Origin: JAGTVG01 sp964389805
GTDB lineage: Bacteria; Bacteroidota; Bacteroidia; Cytophagales; Cyclobacteriaceae
Length of the DNA stretch: 57,840 nt
Assembly (NCBI GenBank): GCA_964389805.1
Contig: CAYMFU010000105.1
Coordinates: forward strand, 1-57,840
Direction: 5' to 3'
Below the pieces are notes generated by a model. That model worked only from the letters and a program-made list of their open reading frames with translations. It was not told where the DNA came from and did not search any database. A program made the position numbers and the translations under genes. Positions 36,661 to 45,597 of this stretch are shown here, one piece after another (the stretch's first letter is position 1; every line of letters begins with the position of its first letter).

Positions 36661-37074
36661 TTATTCTTCTTTAGCTACAGGCTTTTTGGTTGATTTGTCA
36701 GATTTTTTTTCATTAGCTTTTACAGAATCTGATTTTTCTTCCTTTACTTTTTCAACTTTTACTCCAGCTTTTGGAGTGGATTTGGATTCAACTACAGGTT
36801 TTTCTTCCTTTGCTTTTTCAACTTTTGTTTCAGCTTTTTGCGTGGTTTTGGGTTCAACTACTGTCTTTTCTTTCTTTATAGCTTCTGGTTTTGCTGTTAC
36901 CTCTTTCTTGTGTGTCTCTTTCTTTGGTGCCTTATTTACAAAAGTGGATTTGATTTCCTCGGTATCAATATTTTTCAAAGTAGGTTTCGAAGTTAACCTT
37001 TTTATAGATGCAATTCTTTGCTTGGCTTTTACCCTGTTTCTTAGAGCTTTTCTTTTAATAGTAGTTGTACCCAT
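36661..37074 (-). CDS. Lys/Glu-rich low-complexity protein
   Basis: A 137-residue very basic protein. The N-terminal ~48 residues (MGTTTIKRKALRNRVKAKQR, then IASIKRLTSKPTLKNI) are compact and arginine/lysine-rich and look conserved. The rest is a Lys/Glu/Ala/Pro/Thr/Val tail with two 22-residue repeat copies. It resembles histone-H1-like tails or Lys-rich ribosome-associated proteins in composition, so nucleic-acid binding is possible but not shown. I do not recognise a family with a defined function. The gene is minus-strand and monocistronic. Confidence 0.6.
   Translation of the reverse strand: MGTTTIKRKALRNRVKAKQRIASIKRLTSKPTLKNIDTEEIKSTFVNKAPKKETHKKEVTAKPEAIKKEKTVVEPKTTQKAETKVEKAKEEKPVVESKSTPKAGVKVEKVKEEKSDSVKANEKKSDKSTKKPVAKEE
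36733..36864 (-). repeat. Two-copy 66-bp tandem repeat in the Lys-rich gene
   Basis: Two adjacent 66-bp units (36733-36798 and 36799-36864) encode EKTVVEPKTTQKAETKVEKAKE- and EKPVVESKSTPKAGVKVEKVKE-type segments (written as the first 20 or so residues of each). The copies match at the codon level over long stretches and differ at several positions, so the duplication is not recent. Copy number could vary between strains. Confidence 0.75.
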
Positions 37075-37456
37075 TGTTCCCTTATTTAAAAACGAGGTGC
37101 AAATATAACGTATTAATGTAATAAATAAACAATTGCCAGCATTCTATTTGAGAAAAAATAGAAAATATAAAGGACAATGATATAAGATATTATGAGTGAA
37201 AATTTTGAAACTAAAAATTGGGCGACATCTGTTCACCATTTTTATGTCAAATTTCATTATTCATCTTTCATAATTTGAAAGAAAATTTCAGAATTTTTAA
37301 AAAATATTAACCAAAGTTGATCTATTTGGAACCTTTTTTTAAGAAAAAACCTTATTAATATTAAGAAGGTACTATAATGAGGATAATATTTATTAAGTAA
37401 ATAACTTACTTAATAGTGAATATTGATCTAAATTGCATACTAGAAATGCTATAAAT
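37075..37456. promoter_or_regulatory. AT-rich intergenic region with two palindromes upstream of cysE
   Basis: This 382-bp AT-rich gap holds no convincing gene. Two palindromes precede cysE. The first, CCTTATTAATATTAAGAAGG at 37350-37369, is palindromic with one mismatched pair. The second has perfect 9-bp arms, ATTAAGTAA (37392-37400) and TTACTTAAT (37406-37414), around a 5-base spacer, 43 bp from the ATG. They could be operators for a repressor controlling serine acetylation. No terminator T-run follows. Confidence 0.45.
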
Positions 37457-38269
37457 ATGGATTGGAAATTTATTGATAGATTGTATTCAACTCACCAGGA
37501 AATTGATCCACTTCCTTCAAGATCAGCCATATGTAAATTTACTGAGGGACTTTTAGACCTCTTATTCCCTCAACTAAGCGAGAAGGGTTTTCAAAGTAAG
37601 GAGGAGTTAAATGTATATACGGATATCTTAAAAAATGACCTTAAGGTAATATTTTTAAACGCTCAACCATATTTGGATAAGCCTGCTGACCAAATTGTTA
37701 GTGCTTTTTTTAATGTAGTACCTGAAATTTATGATCAATTAATTGATGATGCCCAGGCAATTCATGATGGTGACCCCGCTGCCAAAAGTCGTGACCAGGT
37801 AATCAGAACTTACCCTGGTTTTTTAGCTATAGCATGTTATCGAATCGGGCATGCATTTTGTCAAATAGGAGTTCCGTTATTACCAAGAATTTTAACCGAG
37901 TATGCACATTCGAGAACTGGAATTGACATTCATCCCAAAGCAACAATTGGAACAAATTTCTGTATTGATCATGGTACAGGTATAGTGATCGGGGAAACCA
38001 CAAAAATTGGAAATAATGTAAAAATATATCAAGGTGTTACTCTGGGTGCTTTAAGTGTCAAGAAGGAAATGGCAAAGATAAAACGCCATCCAACCATAGA
38101 AGATAATGTAGTGATCTACGCTGGGGCAACCATTCTTGGGGGCAATACAATAATTGGCGAGAATAGTATAATTGGAGGGAATGTATGGTTGACTGAAAGC
38201 ATACCGGCAAATTCAAGAGTGTATCATAAATCCCAGATTGAAGTCAGGGATGGTATTGGTAGTGTATAG
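37457..38269 (+). CDS. cysE: Serine O-acetyltransferase
   Basis: This enzyme acetylates serine with acetyl-CoA, the first step of cysteine synthesis. The ATG at 37457 (270 residues) was preferred to an upstream in-frame TTG. The N-terminal helical part is long, as in the EpsC-like form. The left-handed beta-helix carries hexapeptide repeats (HPKATIGTNFCIDHGTGIVI, then GETTKIGNNVKIYQGVTLGAL). Catalytic His residues are in IDIHPKA and IDHGTG. Operator-like palindromes lie upstream. Cysteine made here could feed bacillithiol (bshC). Confidence 0.93.
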   Translation: MDWKFIDRLYSTHQEIDPLPSRSAICKFTEGLLDLLFPQLSEKGFQSKEELNVYTDILKNDLKVIFLNAQPYLDKPADQIVSAFFNVVPEIYDQLIDDAQAIHDGDPAAKSRDQVIRTYPGFLAIACYRIGHAFCQIGVPLLPRILTEYAHSRTGIDIHPKATIGTNFCIDHGTGIVIGETTKIGNNVKIYQGVTLGALSVKKEMAKIKRHPTIEDNVVIYAGATILGGNTIIGENSIIGGNVWLTESIPANSRVYHKSQIEVRDGIGSV

Positions 38270-38340
38270 TTGATATTAAATTTTTGTATAGATAGATTTT
38301 TAGAGAAACATTATATTTTTTAATCCTAAATAATAGCATC

Positions 38341-39879
38341 ATGGAAGAGCTCATGCAATTAATAGGTATAGTCAAACACAAAGGTCAAAGGAGCCTGCAA
38401 TTAGTTAACCAGAATTTTAGAAAAAAAGAAAAATCCAAGGATAATATTCTTTATAATGGTCTGATAAATAAAGAATATAGGGATGAATTAGAGGCAGCTA
38501 AAAAACTTTTTAAGACCGATCCGGGTAACCGAAATTTCAGAAATACAAAGGCAAAATTAAAACAGAAACTGTTAAATAATCTTTTTTTTCTGGATTATCA
38601 GAAATCAGAATATACAGCCTATCAAAGCACATATTATGATTGTTTAAATCAAGTGCATCAAATCAAAATATTAATAATGGAAGGGGCAAATTGCATTGCC
38701 ATCGGGAAAATTCCTTCTATTGTTAAGACAGCCATTGAATTTGAATTGTTTGAGATTGCATTAGAATCTCTAACTTTAATCAGGAATGAGTATTCCCGGA
38801 TGGGTAAATGTACACCTTTAAGTATATCTGAAAATGATATTCGTGGAATTCTACCAGTAAAGAAGATAATTGATCAATGCGAAGACATCTATTATGATAC
38901 ACTTGTATTAATGAATAAATCAATCAGTTCATGCGAGAAAATTCTGGATGATATCCCTAAAAAGATAAAAAAGATTGAAAAACTATCGCGGGAATATAAA
39001 TTGCAAAGACTGGATATACTCGCACAAAAATTGAAGATTGCCTATTTTACCGTTCTACAGGATCAATCTGGCATATTGAAGATATGCTCATATCTGGAGA
39101 AAACGTATTTACACAAAGATAATTCCAGAATTAAAGTTGACCTGCAATATAAAGAGATCACATTCCTTAAGCTACATGCCTTGTATGTTTTGAATAAAAC
39201 TGAAGAAGGAATAAAATATGCATTTGATACTTCAGAGATCTTTAGATCCGGATACGATGACTGGTTCAGATTTAAAGAATATCAATTTCTCATATTAATG
39301 AAGGCAGGGAAATTTCATCATGCCACAAATGTATTTAGATCTGTTAGGATCAATAAAAATTACCATAAGATCAATGATATTGACAAAGAGAGATGGACAA
39401 TATACAGGGTCTACCTTTTATTTGTCAATGACAGTAAGCTAGTAAAGTGGGGATTCGATTTGGATACATATAAAGAAGAAACTCCACGATTTGAAAAGGA
39501 TTATCAAGGGTATAACATTGCCACTTTGATCATACAATTTTTGTTGTATTTAAGAGAAGCTGATATTAAAAGCTTCAAGATTAAATTAAACCAATTGTCT
39601 CAATTAAGTTCTGTACATTTAGATAAGAGACATAATTATAGGAACAGTATTTTTATCAGGATGTTGGAAATAATAGTTGAAAAGGATTACGATTTTAAAT
39701 CTATTTCAGATAAAGGATCTAACTATCTTAAAAAGCTTAAAAATATTCAAATTCCTCCAGATTGGCATCAGGAGCTGGAAATTATTCCCTATGATAAATT
39801 ATGGGAATATGTTTTAAATATCCTGGAAACAAACAAGTACTATCTTCATTACCGGTTCTATAATCTTCATGAAGCATAG
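38341..39879 (+). CDS. Hypothetical all-helical protein
   Basis: A 512-residue protein, not recognised. It has no signal peptide or membrane helix. The chain is Leu/Lys/Ile-rich and appears fully helical with TPR-like spacing (about residues 85-420, e.g. EFELFEIALESLTLIRNEYS and LKLHALYVLNKTEEGIKYAF). There are few glycines and prolines. Several Bacteroidota genomes hold paralogous families of such helical proteins of about 500 residues near the chromosome backbone; I cannot assign a role. It converges with the nitronate-monooxygenase gene. Confidence 0.6.
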   Translation: MEELMQLIGIVKHKGQRSLQLVNQNFRKKEKSKDNILYNGLINKEYRDELEAAKKLFKTDPGNRNFRNTKAKLKQKLLNNLFFLDYQKSEYTAYQSTYYDCLNQVHQIKILIMEGANCIAIGKIPSIVKTAIEFELFEIALESLTLIRNEYSRMGKCTPLSISENDIRGILPVKKIIDQCEDIYYDTLVLMNKSISSCEKILDDIPKKIKKIEKLSREYKLQRLDILAQKLKIAYFTVLQDQSGILKICSYLEKTYLHKDNSRIKVDLQYKEITFLKLHALYVLNKTEEGIKYAFDTSEIFRSGYDDWFRFKEYQFLILMKAGKFHHATNVFRSVRINKNYHKINDIDKERWTIYRVYLLFVNDSKLVKWGFDLDTYKEETPRFEKDYQGYNIATLIIQFLLYLREADIKSFKIKLNQLSQLSSVHLDKRHNYRNSIFIRMLEIIVEKDYDFKSISDKGSNYLKKLKNIQIPPDWHQELEIIPYDKLWEYVLNILETNKYYLHYRFYNLHEA

Positions 39880-39962
39880 GCTTGAATCAGGATACAGGAT
39901 ATGTTTCAATATGGAACATGGGATATATTCTTAATGTAGCAATCTTTGTTAATTGTCATTAG

Positions 39963-40916
39963 CTAAAATTCATAATCCAAATTGCTAATCCGCTTTTTGG
40001 CCATTAAGAAATCATCCCAGATATCCTTAATAATATCAGCAGCAGGCTTAATATCGCAAATCATCGAGGCTGCCTGGCCGATCTCCAATTCTCCATTACT
40101 TATATCGCCTAAGAACATGCCTTGTTTCGACCTGCCTTTTCCTAGTATTTGAGAAAGTTCATCCTGTCCTGCACCTTGATCTTCCGCTGATTGGACAGAA
40201 GTATAAAAGTCATTTTTGATAAGCCGAACAGGGACCAACTTCTTTAAAGAAAGTTTTGTGTCACCCTCCTTAAGGCTAACGATCTTTTTCTTAAAATTCA
40301 AATGGGCCGAAGATTCAGTTGACGCAACAAACCTGGAGCCTATTTGTACTCCCTCTGCACCAAGAGCCATCACAGCCAGCATTGATCTTCCTGATACTAT
40401 ACCACCAGCTGCTATAACAGGTAAATTTGTGTTTTTTATAACTTCCGGAATCAGGCATAATGTAGTTGTTTCATCTTTTCCGTTGTGACCACCAGCTTCA
40501 AATCCTTCTGCAACTATAGCCTCAACACCAGCTTCTTCGCTTTTAGCTGCAAATTTCGTAGAGGATACAACATGGACTACCGTAATGCCGTTTGCTTTTA
40601 AAGTATTTGTCCAGATTTTGGGATTTCCTGCAGAAGTAAATACAATTTGAACATTTTCGTCTATTATTACTTTAATCCGCGCTTCAATATCGGCATATAA
40701 TAAAGGAAGATTGACTCCAAATGGCTTTGAAGTTGCTCTTTTGCATTTGATAATATGTTCCCGGAGAACTTCAGGGGACATTGAGCCAGAGCCAATCAAT
40801 CCAAGACCACCTGCGTTACTCACAGCCGATGCCAATCGCCATCCACTACACCATACCATCCCAGCTTGTATTATTGGAATTTGAATATTAAACAAATGGC
40901 AGATTCTATTTTTCAC
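39963..40916 (-). CDS. Nitronate monooxygenase-like flavoprotein
   Basis: A 317-residue FMN-dependent TIM-barrel enzyme of the 2-nitropropane dioxygenase/FabK superfamily. Motifs are PIIQAGMVWCSGWRLASAVS near the N-terminus, GVNLPLL, the FMN-binding EGFEAGGHNG, IAAGGIVSGR, VQIGSRF and an E-x-GQ stretch. The family includes nitronate monooxygenases, which detoxify alkyl nitronates, and enoyl-ACP reductases of the FabK type. The catalytic His (AGGHNG) is present. FabK function cannot be excluded from sequence alone. Confidence 0.85.
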   Translation of the reverse strand: MKNRICHLFNIQIPIIQAGMVWCSGWRLASAVSNAGGLGLIGSGSMSPEVLREHIIKCKRATSKPFGVNLPLLYADIEARIKVIIDENVQIVFTSAGNPKIWTNTLKANGITVVHVVSSTKFAAKSEEAGVEAIVAEGFEAGGHNGKDETTTLCLIPEVIKNTNLPVIAAGGIVSGRSMLAVMALGAEGVQIGSRFVASTESSAHLNFKKKIVSLKEGDTKLSLKKLVPVRLIKNDFYTSVQSAEDQGAGQDELSQILGKGRSKQGMFLGDISNGELEIGQAASMICDIKPAADIIKDIWDDFLMAKKRISNLDYEF

Positions 40917-40977
40917 ATGATTGGTTTTTATTATTCAAATATTTCGTGAATCTATTTAATAAGATGCAATTATATCT

Positions 40978-42771
40978 ATGTTATCGGTTAATTTTGTACA
41001 TATGATATCCAGAGATTTCATTTCGAAATTACTTATATGGCGGATTAAACATATAAAAAGTCCCACTTTCGTAATTATACTTAGTGTAGTAATAGGAATT
41101 CTTGCTGGTTTAGCTGCGGTGGTTTTAAAGATAACTGTTCATTATATCCAGTCTATTTTAAAGAGTAGTATCCTGCCTAATTATATTTATTTCATATATC
41201 CGGCAATCGGGATCATCCTGACAGTGATCATTTCAAGATATTTTTTCAAAGAAAAATTAGGTCATGGAATAACGGATATCATATTTGCCATTTCCAAAAA
41301 ATTGAGCCTGGTCAAACAAAGTAAGATTTACAGCCGAATGATAACCAGTGCGGTTACAGTCGGATTTGGAGGTTCTGTAGGATTAGAGGCGCCAATTGTT
41401 GTCACCGGATCTGCCATTGGGTCGAATGTGTCGAGGTTCATGCATATGAACTACAATCACAGGACCCTATTAGTAGGATGTGGTGCAGCTGCATCTATTT
41501 CTGCCATTTTTAATTCACCAATAGCAGGTGTGATTTTTTGTTTTGAAGTTATATTGACCCAAATAACGATAAAAGGATTTATCCCATTATTGATTGCTTC
41601 TGTTTCAGGATCAATCGTTTCTCTGGCATTATCAGGGGAAGAAATATTATTCTCTTTCAACCTTCACGATACCTTTAAAGCTTCTGATACCCCATATTAC
41701 ATTTTATTGGGCATCGTATGCGGATTTATTTCACTGTATTTTACCAAAATGATGTATTTCATCGAGCATAGGATCATCAAAATTAAAAATTATATTGGAA
41801 GAGGACTTCTGGGCGGGATTCTCCTGGGGATCATAATCATCGTTTTACCTCCAATATATGGTGAAGGATACGATACTATAAAAGCATTATTGAATAATAA
41901 TGAAAGTGATATACTTGCCAATAATCTGTTTGTATCTGACAATAATAATCTGATTGTATTCGGGATATTTCTAGCTGGAATTGTCTTGATCAAACCAATA
42001 GCGACTGCATTAACCATTGGATCAGGAGGCAGCGGTGGAATATTTGCCCCTTCATTATTTCTTGGAGGAATAACGGGATACTTAAGTGCAATAACCATAA
42101 ATAATATTGCCGGTTCGAATATCGTAAGCCTATCAAATTTTACACTTGTGGGGATGTGTGGTGTTATGAGTGGTGTACTGCATGCTCCACTTACCGGAAT
42201 TTTCCTTATTGCAGAGATTACTGGTGGCTATACCCTATTTGTTCCTTTAATGATCGTATCAGCAATATCTTTCATCACGATTTCCTATTATGAAGAACAC
42301 TCTCTGTATACTAAAAATCTGATTGAGCGGGGAGATTATAATCCTTATGACAAGGATAAACAGGTATTAAGCAATATCCCTTTAGATAAATTGATTGAAA
42401 GAGACCTTTTAACCATTGAACCTGACAGAAAGCTGAAACACCTCATAAAAGTCGTTCGAAAATCAAAAAGAAATATTTACCCTGTGGTGAGTAAGGAAAA
42501 AATCCTTGAAGGAATTATTATGCTTGATGATATCAGGGAAATTATGTTTGATGAAGAAGCACAGAAAATAACCGATATCAAAAGCCTAATGCACAGCCCT
42601 CCTGACACAATAAATTTGAATGACAGCATGCATCGGGTTATGAGGAAGTTCGAAAAAACCGGTGCATGGAACCTGCCAGTATTATCAGATGGCAAGTATG
42701 AAGGATTCCTTTCAAAGTCAACCATTTTCAATGCGTACAGAAATAACCTAAGGAGAAAAAAATATGCTTAA
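40978..42771 (+). CDS. ClC-type chloride channel/transporter with CBS domains
   Basis: A 597-residue ClC protein. The gating-glutamate motif GSVGLEAPIV contains E137 (position of the classic GREGP). A second signature, GSGGSGGIFAPSLFLGG, lies in the second half and forms the anion pathway. A C-terminal CBS pair occupies about 460-590 (RNIYPVVSKEKILEGIIML, then GAWNLPVLSDGKYEGF). The N-terminal hydrophobic part has about ten or more helices. The ATG at 40978 was used; M9 is an alternative. It ends next to the candidate origin. Confidence 0.92.
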   Translation: MLSVNFVHMISRDFISKLLIWRIKHIKSPTFVIILSVVIGILAGLAAVVLKITVHYIQSILKSSILPNYIYFIYPAIGIILTVIISRYFFKEKLGHGITDIIFAISKKLSLVKQSKIYSRMITSAVTVGFGGSVGLEAPIVVTGSAIGSNVSRFMHMNYNHRTLLVGCGAAASISAIFNSPIAGVIFCFEVILTQITIKGFIPLLIASVSGSIVSLALSGEEILFSFNLHDTFKASDTPYYILLGIVCGFISLYFTKMMYFIEHRIIKIKNYIGRGLLGGILLGIIIIVLPPIYGEGYDTIKALLNNNESDILANNLFVSDNNNLIVFGIFLAGIVLIKPIATALTIGSGGSGGIFAPSLFLGGITGYLSAITINNIAGSNIVSLSNFTLVGMCGVMSGVLHAPLTGIFLIAEITGGYTLFVPLMIVSAISFITISYYEEHSLYTKNLIERGDYNPYDKDKQVLSNIPLDKLIERDLLTIEPDRKLKHLIKVVRKSKRNIYPVVSKEKILEGIIMLDDIREIMFDEEAQKITDIKSLMHSPPDTINLNDSMHRVMRKFEKTGAWNLPVLSDGKYEGFLSKSTIFNAYRNNLRRKKYA

Positions 42772-43167
42772 TATGAGTTTATCCTTCAGCATTAAGCAGT
42801 AAATATTTTTTTCTAATGTGTAATTAATTTAAACATTCAAATTAGTCGTATTTTGCATAACTCTGTCATTATGAGGGAGTTATCCACAGGAATTTAATTT
42901 TTTAATTTTATCATAAAACACTGATAATCAGCGCATTACGCAAAAATTTAAAAAAAGTGTGGATAAGTTTCATAAATTGTGGATAAAAAATTTGTTTTTT
43001 TTAAAATGATAATTTTGACCCTGATCATTGTAAATTTTAAAATAAACTTTCAATTATAGGGTCAATTTTATAGTATTTTCTAAAATGTATAAATATAATT
43101 TAAAGACGGCCTCATAATCCTTTTAAGGTAGGATCAAATTCCATATTTTTATTAAAAATTAATACCC
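42772..43167. other. oriC: Candidate chromosomal origin with three DnaA boxes
   Basis: A 396-bp very AT-rich gap with no gene. It holds three perfect DnaA boxes of sequence TTATCCACA: one on the plus strand at 42880-42888, and two on the minus strand at 42958-42966 and 42978-42986. The latter two start 20 bp apart, about two helical turns. An AT tract lies between the plus-strand box and the pair. An inverted repeat with arms TTGACCCT (43015-43022) and AGGGTCAA (43058-43065) follows. Clustered boxes plus AT-rich DNA are the usual marks of oriC. dnaA is not adjacent, which is common in Bacteroidota. Confidence 0.6.
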
Positions 43168-45231
43168 TTGATTAACCGGACATTAAGAATTCGTATTTCA
43201 TTTATTCTTGGAGTTATCAGTTTTCTGCTGATGGCTGTTTCCGGATTAATGCTGACTTTCTCACAATCGAATAATATACCTACCGGGATACCTCGCTTTC
43301 TGCCTTTTCTATCCTTCATACTTTTCTTCATTTCTTTATATATATTCTACCATTATCACTTAGGCAGATTAAAAAATGCAAATTTACAGGATTTATTATG
43401 GAAGGTATTCGTCACTGGATTAATAGCGACTATTTTATCACTTGGCCTTAAACTGTTCGAATTTTTATTCAGGAATCATAAAGTAGGTGAAAATCCTCTG
43501 TTTATTAACTTCATTTATTTTCTAAACCTGGGTTTGATATTAGCCTTTCTGTTGGCCACATTTGTTGTGTGGGAACGATTTATTTTCTATCAAAAATCAA
43601 AACGATTAATATATTCCTGGAAATCTTTTGTGTATTTACTCCTAATTTCCCTTTTTCTAATATTCCTGCAAATAGCCTATAGGGATCCTGTATTTATTAT
43701 TTTCATTGGGATATCTTTTTTAATAAGTATCTATTTTTCGGTTAATCTAAAATGGGTAGCCTACCTGAATTACAAACAAAAATGGAAGAGTATATTACTT
43801 TTTTTATTGATTACAATCTATCTGGGATATTTTATATGGGAGGTCAGGGAAAATTCAAATGACCTATTAGTTCTGGATCTTTCTGAGAATATTACTACGC
43901 TTAGCATTTTTATTTTTGTATTCATATATGCCATTGCCTCGATTCTCGTATTGCTGTTTAATTTGCCAACCTCTTCAGTATTTGAAAAGAAGCTCGAAGA
44001 GATAATTAACTTCCAACGCTTAAGTCAATCCCGTAATACTGGGAAGAACAAAGAAGAGGTTTATGAAATTTTGCTTGAGAGTTCAGTCAGTGCGGTTATG
44101 GCTGACGCTGCATGGCTGGATATCAATCAACCTGGAATCCCGGAACCGAAACAGCTCAGGCACAAAATAAAAAAGAAAGACATACTTGAGGTACAAGAGC
44201 GGATTCCCAAAGGGAAAATTAAAAAACTGTTTAGTACCGATCCGGTTAAAAACCTCAAAACCAACCGTTACATAGCCTCAATTAGGGATTACCAATACAG
44301 ATCCATATTGGTTTTCCCGATATTTATACAAAATGACTCTTTAGGTACCATGAATCTACTAAAGGAAATCAGTGATGGTTTCAATGAAGAGATGATCGAT
44401 ATCATTGGTACCTTTATTAACCAGGCATCCATATCAATTGAGAATTTTAATCTAATAGATGCAGCCGTTGAAAATGAAAGGTATACGAAGGAATTGAATA
44501 TCGCCAAGACAGTGCAACGAAATCTGTTACCTGCAGATCTCGAGAAAAGTGATTTCTTTGATATCATAGGATATTCAGAATCTGCTGATGAGGTTGGGGG
44601 TGATTATTATGATATTTTCAAAATCAATGAAGACAAGACGATAATTATCATTGGAGACGTTTCCGGAAAAGGTACGTCTGCAGCCTTTCACATGTCCCAA
44701 TTAAAAGGAATTTTTCATAGCCTCGTACAATTGCAATTGTCACCTAAAGATTTTTTGATCTATGCTAATAATGCATTGGCCAAAGGATTGGACAAAAATT
44801 CCTTTATTACAGCTGCATATTATATTATTGACCGTAAAACTGGGACTATTGAATTCTCGAGAGCAGGGCATTGTCCTACTCTTTACTATGATTATAATAA
44901 GAAAACTGCGAATTATTTTTACGGAATTGGCCTGGGATTAGGAATAATTAGAAACAATGAATTTTATAGATACGTTAACATAGATAAGATAAAATACAAT
45001 CCGAAGGATATTTTGGTTTTATTCACAGATGGGATTACTGAAGCCAGAAATAATAATCAGGAAGAATTTGGATATGAAAGGCTGAAGAATCTAATCGTTG
45101 AATATGCAGAACTAACTCCAGATAAGATCAAAGAATCTATAATGGAGGCTATGTATTCTTTTTGTGGAACAAATGCACCGGAGGATGATTCGACATTAAT
45201 TATAATAAAGTTTAACGAAAACAAAACTTAG
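43168..45231 (+). CDS. Membrane SpoIIE/PP2C phosphatase (RsbU-like) with GAF domain
   Basis: A 687-residue protein in three parts: about six to eight N-terminal membrane helices (1-270), a GAF-like linker domain (about 290-435) and a C-terminal PP2C/SpoIIE domain (about 440-687). The phosphatase shows AKTVQRNLLP, GGDYYDIF, GDVSGKGTSAAFHMSQ, RAGHCP, FTDGITEARN and DDSTLIIIK with its metal-binding Asp residues. The start is TTG at 43168, giving MINRTLRIRISFIL; no ATG occurs before residue 22. It directly precedes a STAS protein and an anti-sigma kinase gene, so it most likely dephosphorylates that STAS protein. Confidence 0.87.
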   Translation: MINRTLRIRISFILGVISFLLMAVSGLMLTFSQSNNIPTGIPRFLPFLSFILFFISLYIFYHYHLGRLKNANLQDLLWKVFVTGLIATILSLGLKLFEFLFRNHKVGENPLFINFIYFLNLGLILAFLLATFVVWERFIFYQKSKRLIYSWKSFVYLLLISLFLIFLQIAYRDPVFIIFIGISFLISIYFSVNLKWVAYLNYKQKWKSILLFLLITIYLGYFIWEVRENSNDLLVLDLSENITTLSIFIFVFIYAIASILVLLFNLPTSSVFEKKLEEIINFQRLSQSRNTGKNKEEVYEILLESSVSAVMADAAWLDINQPGIPEPKQLRHKIKKKDILEVQERIPKGKIKKLFSTDPVKNLKTNRYIASIRDYQYRSILVFPIFIQNDSLGTMNLLKEISDGFNEEMIDIIGTFINQASISIENFNLIDAAVENERYTKELNIAKTVQRNLLPADLEKSDFFDIIGYSESADEVGGDYYDIFKINEDKTIIIIGDVSGKGTSAAFHMSQLKGIFHSLVQLQLSPKDFLIYANNALAKGLDKNSFITAAYYIIDRKTGTIEFSRAGHCPTLYYDYNKKTANYFYGIGLGLGIIRNNEFYRYVNIDKIKYNPKDILVLFTDGITEARNNNQEEFGYERLKNLIVEYAELTPDKIKESIMEAMYSFCGTNAPEDDSTLIIIKFNENKT

Positions 45232-45255
45232 TTTTTTTAATAGCGTAATAAAACC

Positions 45256-45597
45256 ATGATTACTATTCAAACAAATAAGGAAGAAGATTTTTATATTTTA
45301 AAAGTTAGCGGTGATGTTGACGCAAGTTCCTCTATTCACTTAGATAATAAAATAGGGGGAATAATTAAGACCGAGAAGAAGATTCTCGTGGATTGCAATG
45401 ACCTTCAATATATTTCTTCCGCCGGGTTGGGGGTATTTATGTCATATATACATGAAATGGAAGAAGGTGAGATAAAAATGGTATTATTTGGCCTTGGGAA
45501 TAATGTTAAGAATGTTTTTCACATACTTGGTCTGGACCAGTTAATAAATATGGTTGAAACCAAGGAGGATGCAAAGAATTTAGTAGATGCAATATAA
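45256..45597 (+). CDS. STAS-domain anti-anti-sigma factor
   Basis: A 113-residue RsbV/SpoIIAA-type protein. The fold marks are VSGDVDASSSIHLDN, ILVDCNDLQYISSAGLGVF and a C-terminal helix. The serine S55, just before A56-G57-L58 in the ISSAGLG motif, is the likely phosphorylation site. When unphosphorylated such proteins bind the anti-sigma kinase and release a sigma factor. Its stop overlaps the kinase start by 11 bp, so the two are made together. The SpoIIE phosphatase lies 24 bp upstream. Confidence 0.9.
   Translation: MITIQTNKEEDFYILKVSGDVDASSSIHLDNKIGGIIKTEKKILVDCNDLQYISSAGLGVFMSYIHEMEEGEIKMVLFGLGNNVKNVFHILGLDQLINMVETKEDAKNLVDAI

Noticed and set aside
36686..37108. Long plus-strand frame opposite the Lys-rich gene
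   Set aside because: It is a Phe/Ser/Thr-rich mirror of the Lys/Glu-rich coding strand and arises from low complexity.
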